Part shown: positions 33,798-43,830 of the stretch, one piece after another | Numbering within the stretch: position 1 is the stretch's first letter | Layout of the letters: each line of letters opens with the position of its first letter | Source of the DNA: Nocardiopsis sp. CNT312 | GTDB taxonomy: Bacteria > Actinomycetota > Actinomycetes > Streptosporangiales > Streptosporangiaceae | Length of the DNA: 64,000 nucleotides | Direction of reading: 5' to 3' | NCBI RefSeq assembly: GCF_000515115.1 | Contig: NZ_AZXF01000022.1 | Location: 48,487 to 112,486 of the forward strand | Notes under the pieces: generated by a model | What the model was told of the DNA's origin: nothing | The model's database searches: none | What the model saw: only the letters and a program-made list of their open reading frames with translations | Program-made: the position numbers and the translations under genes

Positions 33798-34742
33798 TCA
33801 CCGTGCGGCCGGGGCCTCCTCCAGGCCGGGGTCCCTTGGCAGCGGCTCCGGGGGCGGCTCCTCGGCACGTGGCGGGCGGCGGGTTTGGGACGAGCCCAGC
33901 AGGACCCCGCCGACGACCAGGGCGCTGCCGACCAGCTCGCCGGGGGTCGCGCTCTCGCGCAGGACCATCCAGGCGGCCGCCATCCCCACCACGGGGACCA
34001 GCATGGAGAACGGAGCGACGACGCCCGCCGGGTGGCGTGCCATGAGCCAGGTCCACACGCCGGATCCGAGCACGGTGCCGATCACCACGGTGTAGGCGAG
34101 TCCGGCCACGGCGGGGAGCGCGGCGGCGGTGCCGACGGAGGCCAGGGAGGCCGCGATGGGCCCGGGTCCCTCGACCGCGAACGCCAGGGCGAGTATCGGC
34201 AGCGGCGGGACCACGGACATCCACAGGGCCAGGTGCAGCGGGTTCGCGGGCCTGGCCAACCGGTTGCAGGTATTGCCGATCGCCCATCCGAACGCGCCCG
34301 CCAGGGTGAGCAGGAACGGCAGGACGGCAGCGTGTTCGGCGCGCTGCCAGCCCACCAGCGCCATCCCGCACACGGCCACCGCAATGCCGACGGCCTGACG
34401 TGCGCTGAGGCGTTCGCGCAGGAGCACCGCGCCGAGCAGGACGGTGAACGGCGCGGAGGCCTGGAGGACCAGCGAGGCCAGGCCCGCGGGCATCCCGGCG
34501 GCCATGGCCCAGTACAGGAAGAGGAACTGAAGGGTTCCGAAGCCGATCCCGTAGCCGACGAGCCAGCGTACCGGCACCTTCGGCCGGGGGACGAGCAGCA
34601 CCGTCGGCAGGGCGATGAGCGTGAAGCGCAGGGCCACCAGGAAGAACGGCGGGAAGTGCGTGAGGGAGGCGTCGATGGCGATGAAGTTGAGCCCCCATAT
34701 GAGGGCGACGGAGAGGGCGAGCAGGCGGTGTCCGAGCGGCAT
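33798..34742 (-). CDS. EamA-type membrane transporter (DMT superfamily)
   Basis: 314 residues, ten predicted transmembrane helices in two EamA halves (first LLALSVALIWGLNFIAI; second repeat from AFGWAIGNTCNRLA). Such proteins export amino acids or other small metabolites. The LysR gene diverges 72 bp away, as in many amino-acid exporter loci (LysE/ArgP type), which suggests it is the regulated target. ATG 34742 is preferred over an upstream in-frame codon at 34778. A Pro/Glu-rich tail ends the protein. Confidence 0.88.
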   Translation of the reverse strand: MPLGHRLLALSVALIWGLNFIAIDASLTHFPPFFLVALRFTLIALPTVLLVPRPKVPVRWLVGYGIGFGTLQFLFLYWAMAAGMPAGLASLVLQASAPFTVLLGAVLLRERLSARQAVGIAVAVCGMALVGWQRAEHAAVLPFLLTLAGAFGWAIGNTCNRLARPANPLHLALWMSVVPPLPILALAFAVEGPGPIAASLASVGTAAALPAVAGLAYTVVIGTVLGSGVWTWLMARHPAGVVAPFSMLVPVVGMAAAWMVLRESATPGELVGSALVVGGVLLGSSQTRRPPRAEEPPPEPLPRDPGLEEAPAAR

Positions 34743-34814
34743 ACGTCCCAGGCCAACAGAATTCTCAGTTAAGCACAATCAATAATTGCTACACCGACTC
34801 TTTAGACTGCCTGC

Positions 34815-35729
34815 ATGAACGTCCGGCACCTGGAACTCCTGCGCGAACTCGCCGAGCACGGCAGTGTCACCGCGGTCGCGCAGGCGACGTACCGGACCCC
34901 TTCGGCGGTGTCGCAGCAGCTCAAGACGGCGCAGCGGGAGTTCGGCACGGCACTGGTGGAGCCGTCGGGGCGTGGCCTGCGCCTGACCGAGGCGGGCCGC
35001 CTGCTCGCCGAGGGCGGCACGTCCGTGGCGACCGCCGTCGAGCGGGTACGGGCGCGCTGGGACGCCTTCCACGGCGAGCCGACGGGCACGGTCTCCGTCG
35101 CCGCGCTGCCGAGCGCGGCGGCGTTCCTGTTCCCCGGGGTACTGCGCGAGATCTCCGGCACCGCGATCACGCTGCGGTGCGGCGACTTCGATCTCGCCGA
35201 GGCGGAGTTCGCGCACCTGGCCACGGACAACGACGTGGTCATCGCCCACAGCCTCACCGGCGCCCGTCCTGCCGGAACCGAGGGGCTGACCGTCGTCCCG
35301 CTGGCGCGTGAGCCGCTGGACATCGCGATGGCCGCCGACCATCCGCTGGCCGCGCTGCCCCGGGTGTCCCCCGCCGATCTGGAGGGCCAGGAGTGGATCG
35401 GCGTACCGGAGGGCTACCCCTTCGACACGGTGCTGAGGTCGGTCCAGCAGGCGGTGGGACGGCCGTTGGCGGTCGCCCAGCGGCTCAGGGACAACCGGCT
35501 GGTGGAGTCGCTGGTGGCCTCCAGCGGCCGGATCGCCGTCCTGCCGCGCTTCACCACACCGACCGGTGCGGGGCTGGTGCTGCGCGAGCTCACTGGCACT
35601 GCGTCCACGCGGCACGTCTCCGCCGCCCTGCGGCCCGACCGGGCCGAGCGGCTGGCCGTGCGGCGGGTCCTACGCTCCTTCGAGCGGGTGGGGGCCGAGG
35701 TGGAGGCGCTCCACCGCGGCCGCCGGTGA
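34815..35729 (+). CDS. LysR-family transcriptional regulator
   Basis: 304 residues. The N-terminal winged helix-turn-helix is HLELLRELAEHGSVTAVAQATYRTPSAVSQQLK (shown here only as a landmark of residues 5-38), and the effector domain follows (LAREPLDIAMAADHPLA, GQEWIGVPEGYPF). It diverges from the EamA exporter; the AT-rich 72 bp between them should hold the shared operator. The inducing ligand is unknown; amino acids are common in such pairs. Confidence 0.9.
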   Translation: MNVRHLELLRELAEHGSVTAVAQATYRTPSAVSQQLKTAQREFGTALVEPSGRGLRLTEAGRLLAEGGTSVATAVERVRARWDAFHGEPTGTVSVAALPSAAAFLFPGVLREISGTAITLRCGDFDLAEAEFAHLATDNDVVIAHSLTGARPAGTEGLTVVPLAREPLDIAMAADHPLAALPRVSPADLEGQEWIGVPEGYPFDTVLRSVQQAVGRPLAVAQRLRDNRLVESLVASSGRIAVLPRFTTPTGAGLVLRELTGTASTRHVSAALRPDRAERLAVRRVLRSFERVGAEVEALHRGRR

Positions 35730-35736
35730 GCGTCGG

Positions 35737-37341
35737 TCAGCGGTCGTCGCGCACCGAGTCGAGGGAGAGCAGGGCCACGTGCAGCGACAGGCAGGCCTCC
35801 ACCGAGTCGAGGTCGGTGTCGAGGATGCGCGCGATCCGGCGCAGCCGATCGTAGAAGGCCGGGCGGGACAGGTGCGCACGGCCGGCCGCCAGGGCCTTGT
35901 TGCGCCCGGCCTCCAGGTAGTGGCGGAGCATCTCGGTGAGGTCGCCGCCGTGGCGCGCGTCGTGGTCGAGCAGGGCGCCCAGTTCGCGCTCCACGTAGGT
36001 CTGCACCCGCTCGTCGTCGCGCAGCAGGTGCAGCAGCCCGCGCAGGTGCAGGTCGGTCAGCCGGTAGAACGGCCGGCGCTCGCTCTGGCGGACGGCCGCG
36101 TCCCCCACCTGGCGGGCTTCCAGGAACGAACGGCGCACCTCTCGGACACCGTCGGCCGACGATCCCACGGCCAGGACCGCGGCGTCCCCGACCATGGCGG
36201 CGACCCGGTCGGCGAGCCCGCGCAGCACCGGGTCCGCGCTCCGCTGCTCCGGCACGGGGAGCAGGATGCCCACCCTGAGGTCGTCCAGCGATCCCACGAG
36301 CGCGGGAAGGCGCAGCTCGCGGCAGGCCCGCGCGGCGGCCTCGGCGGTGTCGGAGAGCAGGGCCTGCCCGGCCAGTCCGCCGCCGCTCTCTCTCAGGCGC
36401 AGCACCAGGCCCAGGAGCTGGCGGCCCTGGAGGGGGACCCCGACAGCCCGCGCCCGGACCAGTGCCTCCTCGGGATCGGTGTAGGAGCGGTCGATGATCC
36501 CGGAGATGATCGTCCGGTGCGTCTGGCGCTCCAGGCTCTCCTGCTGGTGCTCGATCAGCCGTCCCAGGGCCAGCGTGGTGGCGGCGCGTTCGACGAGCAT
36601 CCGCTGGCGGGGGGCGGGGGACGCGCCCGCGACGAGGACCAGGCGGCCCCAGTCCTGGCCGGGCGCGCCGACACCGGTGACCAGCCATCCGGTGTCGGGG
36701 TCGTACACGGTGCGGCTACCGGAGCGGACCGCGCGCGAGCGGTTCTCCCACGAGGCGAGGACCGCCGCGGGGTCCGCGCCGTTGAGGTCGCAGGCCAGGA
36801 CCTGGTGGGTGAGGTTCTCCAGCACGGCGGGGCGGCCGGACATGCGGGCGACCTCGCGCAGGACCTGGGCGGTGTCGGCGCCCTCCACTGACAGGCGGGT
36901 GAACACCGAGTGCATCTGTTCGGAGTCGCGCAGCTCCTCCAGCTGCTCGTTGACCACCCGGACGTGCACGGCCTCGGTGATCTCGACGAACCGGGCACCG
37001 TGGTCGAGCTGGACGAGGGGCACCCCGGCGGCGCGGGCGGCGTCGAGGAAGGCGGGCGGGAGTTCGGTGTGGTACTTGCGCCCGAGTTCGACGGCGACTC
37101 CACTCACCCCGGCCTCGGCGAGGTCGTCCATGTAGCGGCGCAGGGCGTCGGGGTCGTCGGGCATCGCGATGCCGGTGCTGAGCACCAGTTCACGACCGTA
37201 CAGCAGGTGGGCGAGGTCGGTGACGTCGGCGATGTGGACCCACCGGACGGGCACGTCCAGGCGGTCGGCCCCCGCGACGACCCTGGGCCGGGCGCGTTGG
37301 AGGGGCGGCAGCCGGAGGACCTCGGCGAGGGTCGGAAGCAT
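35737..37341 (-). CDS. PucR-family regulator
   Basis: 534 residues. The N-terminal PucR domain (VPVRWVHIADVTDLAHLLYGRELVLSTG region, residues 25-60) is followed by a GGDEF-like middle region and the C-terminal helix-turn-helix (DLTEMLRHYLEAGRNKALAA and RPAFYDRLRRIARILDTDLDS). PucR proteins activate purine, GABA or amine catabolism genes. It diverges from the class III aminotransferase 134 bp away, its likely target. Its end meets the LysR gene's end convergently within 8 bp. Confidence 0.9.
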   Translation of the reverse strand: MLPTLAEVLRLPPLQRARPRVVAGADRLDVPVRWVHIADVTDLAHLLYGRELVLSTGIAMPDDPDALRRYMDDLAEAGVSGVAVELGRKYHTELPPAFLDAARAAGVPLVQLDHGARFVEITEAVHVRVVNEQLEELRDSEQMHSVFTRLSVEGADTAQVLREVARMSGRPAVLENLTHQVLACDLNGADPAAVLASWENRSRAVRSGSRTVYDPDTGWLVTGVGAPGQDWGRLVLVAGASPAPRQRMLVERAATTLALGRLIEHQQESLERQTHRTIISGIIDRSYTDPEEALVRARAVGVPLQGRQLLGLVLRLRESGGGLAGQALLSDTAEAAARACRELRLPALVGSLDDLRVGILLPVPEQRSADPVLRGLADRVAAMVGDAAVLAVGSSADGVREVRRSFLEARQVGDAAVRQSERRPFYRLTDLHLRGLLHLLRDDERVQTYVERELGALLDHDARHGGDLTEMLRHYLEAGRNKALAAGRAHLSRPAFYDRLRRIARILDTDLDSVEACLSLHVALLSLDSVRDDR

Positions 37342-37474
37342 CCCCTCATTCTAGGACGGGGTGTGACGCCGGTGGGTGCCGTGCGTTACATCCCGTATAC
37401 GGTCCGAACCCGATCGTCCCAGTACTGCCCTGCCGGTGTTGGCCCTCCCGCCGGAGCCCGGGGACACTGAGGAC

Positions 37475-38755
37475 ATGTCGGAACTTCTCACACGCCACCG
37501 CGCGGTCATGCCCTCATGGATGCCGCTGTACTACGAGTCCCCGCTGGAGATCGTCAGCGGGTCGGGCTCCCGTGTCACCGACGCCGAGGGCCGCACGTAC
37601 CTGGACTTCTTCACCGGCATCGCCACCAACATGCTCGGCTACGACGTGGCCGAGGTCCGCGAGGCCGTTGAGCGCCAGATCGCCAGGGGCGTGGTGCACA
37701 CCTCCACCCTCTATCTCATCCGCGGCCAGGTCGAGCTGGCCGAGCGGATCGCCCGGCTGTCGGGCATACCGGAGGCCAAGGTGTTCTTCACCAACTCCGG
37801 GACCGAGGCCAACGAGACCGCCCTGCTGCTGGCCACCCACGCGCGCGGCAGCGATGAGGTCCTGGCCCTGCGCGGCAGCTACCACGGCCGCTCGTTCGGC
37901 ACGGTCGCGGTGACCGGGAACCGGGTCTGGAAGAACTCCTCCCTGTCGCCGCTGAACGTGCACTACCTGCACGGCACCGACCACGCGGCGCGGGCGTTCC
38001 GCGGTATGACGGACCAGGAGTACATCGGGGCCTGTGTGGCCGACCTGCGCGACGTCCTGGACACGGCGGCCCCCAACGTGGCGTGCCTGATCGCCGAGCC
38101 GGTGCAGGGGGTGGGCGGCTTCCAGATGCCCCCGGACGGCCTGTACGCCGCCTACAAGGAGGTCCTGGACGAGCACGGGATCCTGTTCGTCTCCGACGAG
38201 GTCCAGACCGGGTGGGGCCGCACGGGGTCGAGTTTCTTCGGGATCGGCGCCCACGGGGTCACGCCGGACGCCATGACCTTCGCCAAGGGCCTGGGCAACG
38301 GTTTCGCGGTGGGGGGCGTGGTGGCGCGCGGCGACCTCATGGACCGCCTGCCCGCGCTGGGTGTGGCCACCTTCGGCGGCAACCCGGTGGCGATGGCGGC
38401 GGCCGGTGCGGTCCTGGACTACGTGCTGGAGCACGACCTCCAGGGCAACGCGCTGCGCCAGGGTTCGCTGATCATGAGCGGCCTGCGCGCGCTGACCGCG
38501 CTGCCGAGCGTGAAGGACGTGCGCGGCCGTGGCCTGATGTTCGCGGTGGAGATGGCCGACCCGGTGACCGGAGCGCCCTCGGCCGCCCTGGCCGGACGGG
38601 TCCTGGAGGAGGCCCGTGGACGCGGGCTGCTCGTGGGCAAGGGCGGTGTGCACGGCAACGTCCTGCGCATGGCGCCGCCGCTGACGCTGTCGACCGAGGA
38701 CGCCGCCGAGGGCCGCGACCTCCTGCTGGAGGCCGTGCACGCCGTCGCCGCCTGA
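37475..38755 (+). CDS. Class III PLP-dependent aminotransferase
   Basis: 426 residues. The PLP lysine is K271 in MTFAKGLGNG. Other marks are FFTNSGTEANETALLLA, a SYHGRS loop, LIAEPVQGVGGF and LFVSDEVQTGWGRTG. The group contains GABA, beta-alanine, ornithine and alanine-glyoxylate aminotransferases and the sequence does not decide between them. Divergent pairing with a PucR regulator favours an amine, beta-alanine or GABA substrate. ATG 37475 follows GGGGACACTGAGGAC. Confidence 0.9.
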   Translation: MSELLTRHRAVMPSWMPLYYESPLEIVSGSGSRVTDAEGRTYLDFFTGIATNMLGYDVAEVREAVERQIARGVVHTSTLYLIRGQVELAERIARLSGIPEAKVFFTNSGTEANETALLLATHARGSDEVLALRGSYHGRSFGTVAVTGNRVWKNSSLSPLNVHYLHGTDHAARAFRGMTDQEYIGACVADLRDVLDTAAPNVACLIAEPVQGVGGFQMPPDGLYAAYKEVLDEHGILFVSDEVQTGWGRTGSSFFGIGAHGVTPDAMTFAKGLGNGFAVGGVVARGDLMDRLPALGVATFGGNPVAMAAAGAVLDYVLEHDLQGNALRQGSLIMSGLRALTALPSVKDVRGRGLMFAVEMADPVTGAPSAALAGRVLEEARGRGLLVGKGGVHGNVLRMAPPLTLSTEDAAEGRDLLLEAVHAVAA

Positions 38756-38800
38756 GCACACCCGTCCGGCCGACGTGCGGCTGAGGGCGGTGGAGGGCGA

Positions 38801-38960
38801 CACACAGCAAAAGACCGCGCCGCAGGCGTCCGTTGAGGGCGGTGGCGGGCGACGGGTGGGCCCGCTCGCCTGGCTCCAGGCGACGGCTGGAACAGGGCGA
38901 ACACGCCGGCCTCCTGGGCGCCCGAGCACCGTCCGAGCCCGCGAGGACGCGAAAACACAG
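38801..38960. repeat. Dispersed intergenic repeat, copy 2
   Basis: Between the aminotransferase and the next gene (253 bp without a gene). It carries GCCGCAGGCGTCC and a GGCGGTGG...GTGGGCCCGC stretch related to the second module at 30.59 kb. Then comes ACGCCGGCCTCC (38903-38914), followed by CCCGAGCACC and GCCCGCGAGG as in copy 1. Confidence 0.55.
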
Positions 38961-39007
38961 CCCGGGACCGGCTTCCCCCGAATCCGGTCCCGGGCGCGGC
39001 CGGGCGG

Positions 39008-39256
39008 CTAGTGTGCCGCGAAGGCGGGCTGTCTCGCAGCCGTGCCGGCGCTGACGAGGTCGGCGCAGTCCCGGCAGCCGCGTACGCGCCCGCCGTCCGG
39101 GAGTACGCCGATGACGCGCCGGGGGCGGGGCCACTTCACGTGGCATACCGCGCAGGCGTCTCCCGCGCGCTGCTCCGTGGTCAGCGTCTCAGGATCGTAG
39201 ACGTGGATCTCCGACGCGCCGTCGGGCCGCGCACCCGCCGCACACACCGTGCTCAT
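39008..39256 (-). CDS. Small zinc-ribbon-like protein
   Basis: 82 residues. Four cysteines form two CxxC pairs: CAVCHVKWPRPRRVIG and GCRDCADL. This arrangement suggests a zinc ribbon. Similar short proteins are common in actinomycetes without known function. The start is ambiguous: ATG 39256 is used, but TTG 39265 also has a GGAG nearby. About 220 bp of relatively AT-rich sequence upstream should contain its promoter. Confidence 0.55.
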   Translation of the reverse strand: MSTVCAAGARPDGASEIHVYDPETLTTEQRAGDACAVCHVKWPRPRRVIGVLPDGGRVRGCRDCADLVSAGTAARQPAFAAH

Positions 39257-39488
39257 TCCGCGCAATGTCCTTGCTCCCCCCGTGGTTTAGGACAGTCTGG
39301 CGGGCCGATTTTTACCGGCTCTTTACCGAATTAGAGGCTCTCGATACCCAGAAGCACTCGGACCGAATCAAATCACTCGGCGCACGTTGATCATAACCCT
39401 AAGTAACTAACTCTGGGAAGACCCTCGTCCATTCGTAGGCATTACAGCGATATGCCCGGTGCCTATGCTCTCGCAGCGATACGGGGTA

Positions 39489-40304
39489 TCAGTACTCCGG
39501 GCGTGGTACGACCTCGAATCGGCGCAGGGAGAGCGACGGGTTCGTCACGCGCACCTCCTCAATCCGCGTGACCGAAACCTCAGCGGAGGCGACCGCGAAC
39601 GCCTGCTCCCCCAGCGCGGCCACCGGAGTACCCATCGGATCGACGACCATGCTGTTGCCCGCGCCGCTGGGAGCGGCCTGCCCGGCCGCGGCGACGTAGA
39701 CGGTGTTCTCCAGCGCACGCGCCCGGACCAGCGTCCGCCAGTGCTCCTCCTTCAGCGGGCCCGGCACCCACTGCGCGGCCAGCAGCACCACGTGCGCCCC
39801 CGCGCCGGCGATTCTCCGCGTCACCTCGGGGAAGCGCAGGTCATAACAGGTCTGCAACCCGAAGACGACGCCGTCGACCGCGAAGGTCTCCGGTTCCTCG
39901 ATCGGCCCGGGGCGGACCACGTCCGACTCCCTGACCCCGAAGGCGTCGTAGAGGTGGATCTTGCGGTAGAGCGCGATCCGCTTGCCCTTGGGCGAGAACG
40001 CGGCCAGCGTGTTGGTGAAGCGGCTCGCCCCCTCACCCTCCTCCGCCTCGTTGGCGCCCAGCACCAGGTGCACGCCCTCGGCGCGGGCGGCGTCGGCGGC
40101 GGCCGACAGGAAGGGGCCGTTGAGCGGCTCGGCCGCCTCGACGTAGCGGTGGTCGGTGCGCCCTGCGGTGAACATCGCGTACTCGGGGAGCAGAACCACG
40201 TCGGCTCCCTGGGCCGCGCCCCTGGCGGCGAGTTCGGCCACCGAGCGCGCGTTCTCCGCCTTGTCCTGCCCGGGGGCGAACTGAGCGACCGCGACCCGCA
40301 CCAT
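39489..40304 (-). CDS. Carbon-nitrogen hydrolase (nitrilase superfamily amidase)
   Basis: 271 residues, cytoplasmic. The catalytic triad is visible: Glu in VVLLPEYAMF, Lys in YRKIHLYDAF and Cys in GLQTCYDLRFPE. The pattern is closest to the Nit/omega-amidase and deaminated-glutathione amidase branches; the substrate cannot be read off. ATG 40304 has GAGGGAGGAC upstream. It diverges from the TetR gene at 40452. Confidence 0.9.
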   Translation of the reverse strand: MVRVAVAQFAPGQDKAENARSVAELAARGAAQGADVVLLPEYAMFTAGRTDHRYVEAAEPLNGPFLSAAADAARAEGVHLVLGANEAEEGEGASRFTNTLAAFSPKGKRIALYRKIHLYDAFGVRESDVVRPGPIEEPETFAVDGVVFGLQTCYDLRFPEVTRRIAGAGAHVVLLAAQWVPGPLKEEHWRTLVRARALENTVYVAAAGQAAPSGAGNSMVVDPMGTPVAALGEQAFAVASAEVSVTRIEEVRVTNPSLSLRRFEVVPRPEY

Positions 40305-40434
40305 GGGCTGTCCTCCCTCGTAGCCGCCGGGGGCCGGGGTGCCCCGCGGCGTGCGTCCACCGAGTGTACGGGCCCGCGCGTACCCCCCGCCCGGCGTTCG
40401 TCCGACAGGACCCGCCCTACCCCTTGCCAAGGCA

Positions 40435-40470
40435 CTGAACAAGCATTTAGCATGCTGAACATGTGTTCAG
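40435..40470. promoter_or_regulatory. Candidate TetR operator with CTGAACA repeats
   Basis: CTGAACA at 40435 is repeated at 40455, where it pairs with TGTTCAG (40464-40470) around a TG spacer to form a 16-bp palindrome over the start codons of the TetR gene. It fits an autorepressor site. Its core also matches GAAC-N4-GTTC, the general LexA-box form, so DNA-damage control is the alternative. Confidence 0.5.
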
Positions 40471-41132
40471 CTCCCAGGAGGCCTCCGGAGCCGGAGGAGG
40501 ACCTCACCGCGCGGGCCCGCATCCGCGGCGCCGCCATCGCATGCTTCGGGCAGAAGGGATTCGGCGTCCCGGTGCGCACGATCGCCGAGCGCGCGGGCGT
40601 CTCCCCCGCCCTGGTCATGCACCACTTCGGTTCCAAGGCCGGGCTGCGCCGGGCCTGCGACGAGCACGTCCGGAACTTGGTCTACGAGATCAAGAAGGAC
40701 TCGGTCACCACCGCCGACCAGCGGACGTTCCTGGACCGGTTCGCCGGCATGGACGAGTACGCCCCCTACGTCGCCTACTTCGTCCGGTCGTTCCAGGCCG
40801 GCGGGGACATCGCCCACGCGCTCTTCGAGCACATGGTGGAGGACATCGAGAACTACCTGGCCGCGGGCGAGGAGGCGGGCACGGTCCGCCCCAGCCGGGA
40901 CCCGGCCGCGCGCGCCCGCTTCCTCGCCATGGGCCACATCGGCTCGCTCCAGATGTTCCTCACCATGCACTTCCCCGGCCCCGACATCGACTTCAGAGAG
41001 GTCATGCGGGCCTGGTCGGAGCGGATCACCCTGCCCACGCTGGAGATCTACTCCGAGGGCCTGTTCACCAACCGCGCGATGCTCGACGCCTACCTGCTGT
41101 ACGTGGGGGACCCCCCCGAGGAGGAGTCCTGA
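40452..41132 (+). CDS. TetR-family regulator
   Basis: 226 residues from ATG 40452 (ATG 40461 also possible). The N-terminal helix-turn-helix is RIRGAAIACFGQKGFGVPV followed by TIAERAGVSPALVMHHFGSK. The C-terminal ligand domain has no recognisable subfamily mark. It is encoded 42 bp ahead of an ABC exporter in the same direction and probably represses both itself and the exporter through the palindrome at its start. Confidence 0.9.
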   Translation: MLNMCSAPRRPPEPEEDLTARARIRGAAIACFGQKGFGVPVRTIAERAGVSPALVMHHFGSKAGLRRACDEHVRNLVYEIKKDSVTTADQRTFLDRFAGMDEYAPYVAYFVRSFQAGGDIAHALFEHMVEDIENYLAAGEEAGTVRPSRDPAARARFLAMGHIGSLQMFLTMHFPGPDIDFREVMRAWSERITLPTLEIYSEGLFTNRAMLDAYLLYVGDPPEEES

Positions 41133-41174
41133 TCCTCCCTCGCCCGCGTACACGATCACCCCCAGGAGAGAGAC

Positions 41175-42095
41175 ATGTCCGCACCCGCCATCGAGGTCAG
41201 CGGCCTCGACAAGTACTTCGGCCAGTTCAAGGCCCTCGACGGCCTCGACCTCACCGTGGAGCCCGGCCAGGTCGCCGGGTTCCTGGGCCCCAACGGCTCG
41301 GGCAAGTCCACCACCATCCGCGTCCTGCTGGGCCTGCTCAGGTCCGACGGCGGCACCGCCCGCCTGCTCGGCGGTGATCCGTGGAAGGACGCCGTCACGC
41401 TGCACCGCCGCCTGGCCTACGTGCCCGGCGACGTGTCCCTGTGGCCGAACCTCACCGGCGGCCAGGCCGTCGACCTCCTCGGGCGGCTCCACGGCAGGGC
41501 CGACCGCACGCGCCGGAAGGCGCTGCTGGAGCGGTTCGAGCTCGACCCCACCAAGAAGGCGCGCACCTATTCCAAGGGCAACCGCCAGAAGGTCGCCCTG
41601 GTGGCCGCTCTGGCCTCCGACGCCGAACTGCTCATCCTCGACGAGCCCACCTCCGGGCTCGACCCGCTCATGGAGTCGGTGTTCACCGACTGCGTGCACG
41701 AGGCCAAGCGCCAGGGCCGCTCCGTGCTGCTGTCCAGCCACATCCTGGCCGAGGTCGAGAAGCTGTGCGACACGGTCACCATCATCCGCAAGGGCCGGAC
41801 CGTGGAGTCGGGCACCCTGAACGACCTGCGCCACCTGACCCGCTCCACCGTCCGCGCCACCACCGAGGGCGACCCGAGCGCGCTCGCCGGCCTGACCGGT
41901 GTGCACGGCCTCAACGTCGAGGGCGCCGATGTCACCTTCGACGTCGACAACGATCACATGGACCAGGCCTTCCGCGCACTGGCCGACCTCGGGCTGCGGT
42001 CCCTGGTCAGCAACCCGCCCTCCCTGGAGGAGCTCTTCATGCGCCACTACGGCGACGAGCTCGCCGCGCTGAACGGCGAGGGGGCCGCGAAGTGA
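41175..42095 (+). CDS. ABC exporter ATPase (drug-resistance type)
   Basis: 306 residues. Walker [13 protein letters not shown], signature YSKGNRQKV (a variant of LSGGQ seen in this group), Walker [17 protein letters not shown]-loop SSHIL. The C-terminal 90 residues form the usual accessory domain. GGAGAG precedes the ATG. It forms an exporter with the permease that follows, overlapping by four bases. Control by TetR suggests export of an antibiotic or lipid. Confidence 0.92.
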   Translation: MSAPAIEVSGLDKYFGQFKALDGLDLTVEPGQVAGFLGPNGSGKSTTIRVLLGLLRSDGGTARLLGGDPWKDAVTLHRRLAYVPGDVSLWPNLTGGQAVDLLGRLHGRADRTRRKALLERFELDPTKKARTYSKGNRQKVALVAALASDAELLILDEPTSGLDPLMESVFTDCVHEAKRQGRSVLLSSHILAEVEKLCDTVTIIRKGRTVESGTLNDLRHLTRSTVRATTEGDPSALAGLTGVHGLNVEGADVTFDVDNDHMDQAFRALADLGLRSLVSNPPSLEELFMRHYGDELAALNGEGAAK

Positions 42096-43690
42096 GCACC
42101 TTCACTGGTACGGGACGGCTGATCCTGTTCATCCTGCTCCGCGACCGCATCCGGATGACCGTCTGGACACTCTCCCTGGTCGGCTCGATGTTCATGGTCA
42201 TCCCCACGCTCGCGGACATGTTCGCCACACCCGAGCAGCGGATGGCCCGCGCCACGATCATGGAGACCCCGACCGGCATCGTCTTCGGCGGCCCCGGCTA
42301 CGGGCTGGAGGAGTACGGGCTCGGCGCGATGGTCGCCAACGAGATGACGCAGAGCCTGCTGGTGGCACTGGCCGTCATGGGAATCCTGCACGTGGTCCGC
42401 CACACCAGGGCTGAGGAGGAGAGCGGACGCGCCGAACTGCTACGCGCGAACGTGCTCGGCTCCAGCGCCCAGATCACAGCCGCGCTGGTCACCAACGCCC
42501 TGGTCAGCGGGGCCATCGGTGCCCTGATCACGGTCAGTATGGTGGTGAACGGCCTGCCCCTGGCGGACTCCGCCGCCTACGGCGCGGGGCTGGCCCTGGC
42601 CGGTGTCGTGTTCGGAGCGGTCGCGGCGGTGTGCGCCCAGGTGTCGGGGTACGCGCGCGGCGCCAGCGGCCTGGCCTTCCTCGTCATCGGCGTCCTGTTC
42701 ATGCTCCGCGTGGTGGGCGACATCGCCGAACGCGGCGGCAGCGCGCCATCGTGGTTCTCGCCCTTCGCGTGGGTGCAGCAGACCCGGGCCTTCGACGACC
42801 TGCGCTGGTGGCCCCTGGCGCTGTATGTGCTGGTCATCGCGATACTGTTCGCCGTCGCCTACGTCCTGGCCGACCGGCGCGACCTGGGGGCGGGCCTGGT
42901 GGCCGCGCGCCCGGGTCCCGCCGGGGCGGGTCCCCTGCTGAACGGGGTGCTGGCGCTGCACCTGCGCCAACAGCGCGCGTCGATCATCGCCTGGACCGTC
43001 GCCGTGGCGCTGTTCGCGTTCGCGTTCGGCACCCTGGTCACGGAGATCGACGGGATGGCCGAGCAGAACCCGGAGATCATGGCGCGGATGGGCCTGACCG
43101 GCGAGGGCATGATCGAGGCGTTCCTCGGCGTGCTGACGCTCTACATCGTGATGCCGACCGCGGCCTTCGCCGTCCTGTCCGTCCTGCGAGCCCGCGCCGA
43201 GGAGGACTCCGGGCGTGCGGAACTGGTGCTGTCGTCGGCGGTGGGCCGCCTCCGGTGGATGGGATCGACCGTGCTGGTCAGCGCCCTGTCCGGGATGGTC
43301 ATGATGTTCCTGGGCGGGCTGGCGATGGGGGTCGGCGCGGCCTCGGCCACCGGGGACACCGCGTGGATCCGGGTGGTGGCTGAGGCCGGGGCCGCCCAGA
43401 TCCCGGTGGTGCTGATGTTCGCCGGGCTCACCACCCTGTTCTTGGGTGCGGCTCCGCGCCTGGTGGGCCTGGTGTGGGCGTGGTTCGCCTACGGGCTGTT
43501 CGTCACGATCTTCGGCCTGCTGATGGACTTGCCCGACTGGATGGTGCACGTCGGCCCGTTCGAGATCGTGGCGCTGCTGCCCACCGAGGAGTTCGCGCCG
43601 GTGCCCTACCTCGCCGTCCTCGCGGGGGCGGGGGCCGCCGCCGCGGTGGGCCTGGCCGGGTTCCGCCGCCGAGACCTGGTCACCGCCTGA
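42092..43690 (+). CDS. ABC exporter permease, two-fold repeated membrane protein
   Basis: 532 residues from GTG 42092. About twelve transmembrane helices are arranged as two similar halves, each carrying the same kind of motif ([17 protein letters not shown] in the first and [16 protein letters not shown] in the second). This is typical of the tetronasin/polyketide-type exporters of actinomycetes. The last codons lie exactly at the left edge of the 144-bp repeat; its stop TGA is part of it. Confidence 0.9.
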   Translation: MSTFTGTGRLILFILLRDRIRMTVWTLSLVGSMFMVIPTLADMFATPEQRMARATIMETPTGIVFGGPGYGLEEYGLGAMVANEMTQSLLVALAVMGILHVVRHTRAEEESGRAELLRANVLGSSAQITAALVTNALVSGAIGALITVSMVVNGLPLADSAAYGAGLALAGVVFGAVAAVCAQVSGYARGASGLAFLVIGVLFMLRVVGDIAERGGSAPSWFSPFAWVQQTRAFDDLRWWPLALYVLVIAILFAVAYVLADRRDLGAGLVAARPGPAGAGPLLNGVLALHLRQQRASIIAWTVAVALFAFAFGTLVTEIDGMAEQNPEIMARMGLTGEGMIEAFLGVLTLYIVMPTAAFAVLSVLRARAEEDSGRAELVLSSAVGRLRWMGSTVLVSALSGMVMMFLGGLAMGVGAASATGDTAWIRVVAEAGAAQIPVVLMFAGLTTLFLGAAPRLVGLVWAWFAYGLFVTIFGLLMDLPDWMVHVGPFEIVALLPTEEFAPVPYLAVLAGAGAAAAVGLAGFRRRDLVTA

Positions 43691-43830
43691 GGGGGCCGCT
43701 CAGCCCGGCAGGAGGTCCATCGCCCAGCCGGGGGCCAGCACCAGGAGGAGGAAGCGGGCGGTGCGGGTGACCATGGTGATCGCCGAGAACACCACGACGT
43801 TCATCCGCACCGTCCCCGCCAGCACGCAGA
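43687..43830. repeat. 144-bp perfect direct repeat, left copy
   Basis: Bases 43687-43830 are identical to 56386-56529. They begin at the TGA of the permease gene and include the last 43 or so codons of the membrane-protein gene whose full copy is at 56399-56878. Here that gene is only a 3' fragment (43700-43830, minus strand). Beyond 43830 the two copies diverge immediately. Confidence 0.95.
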
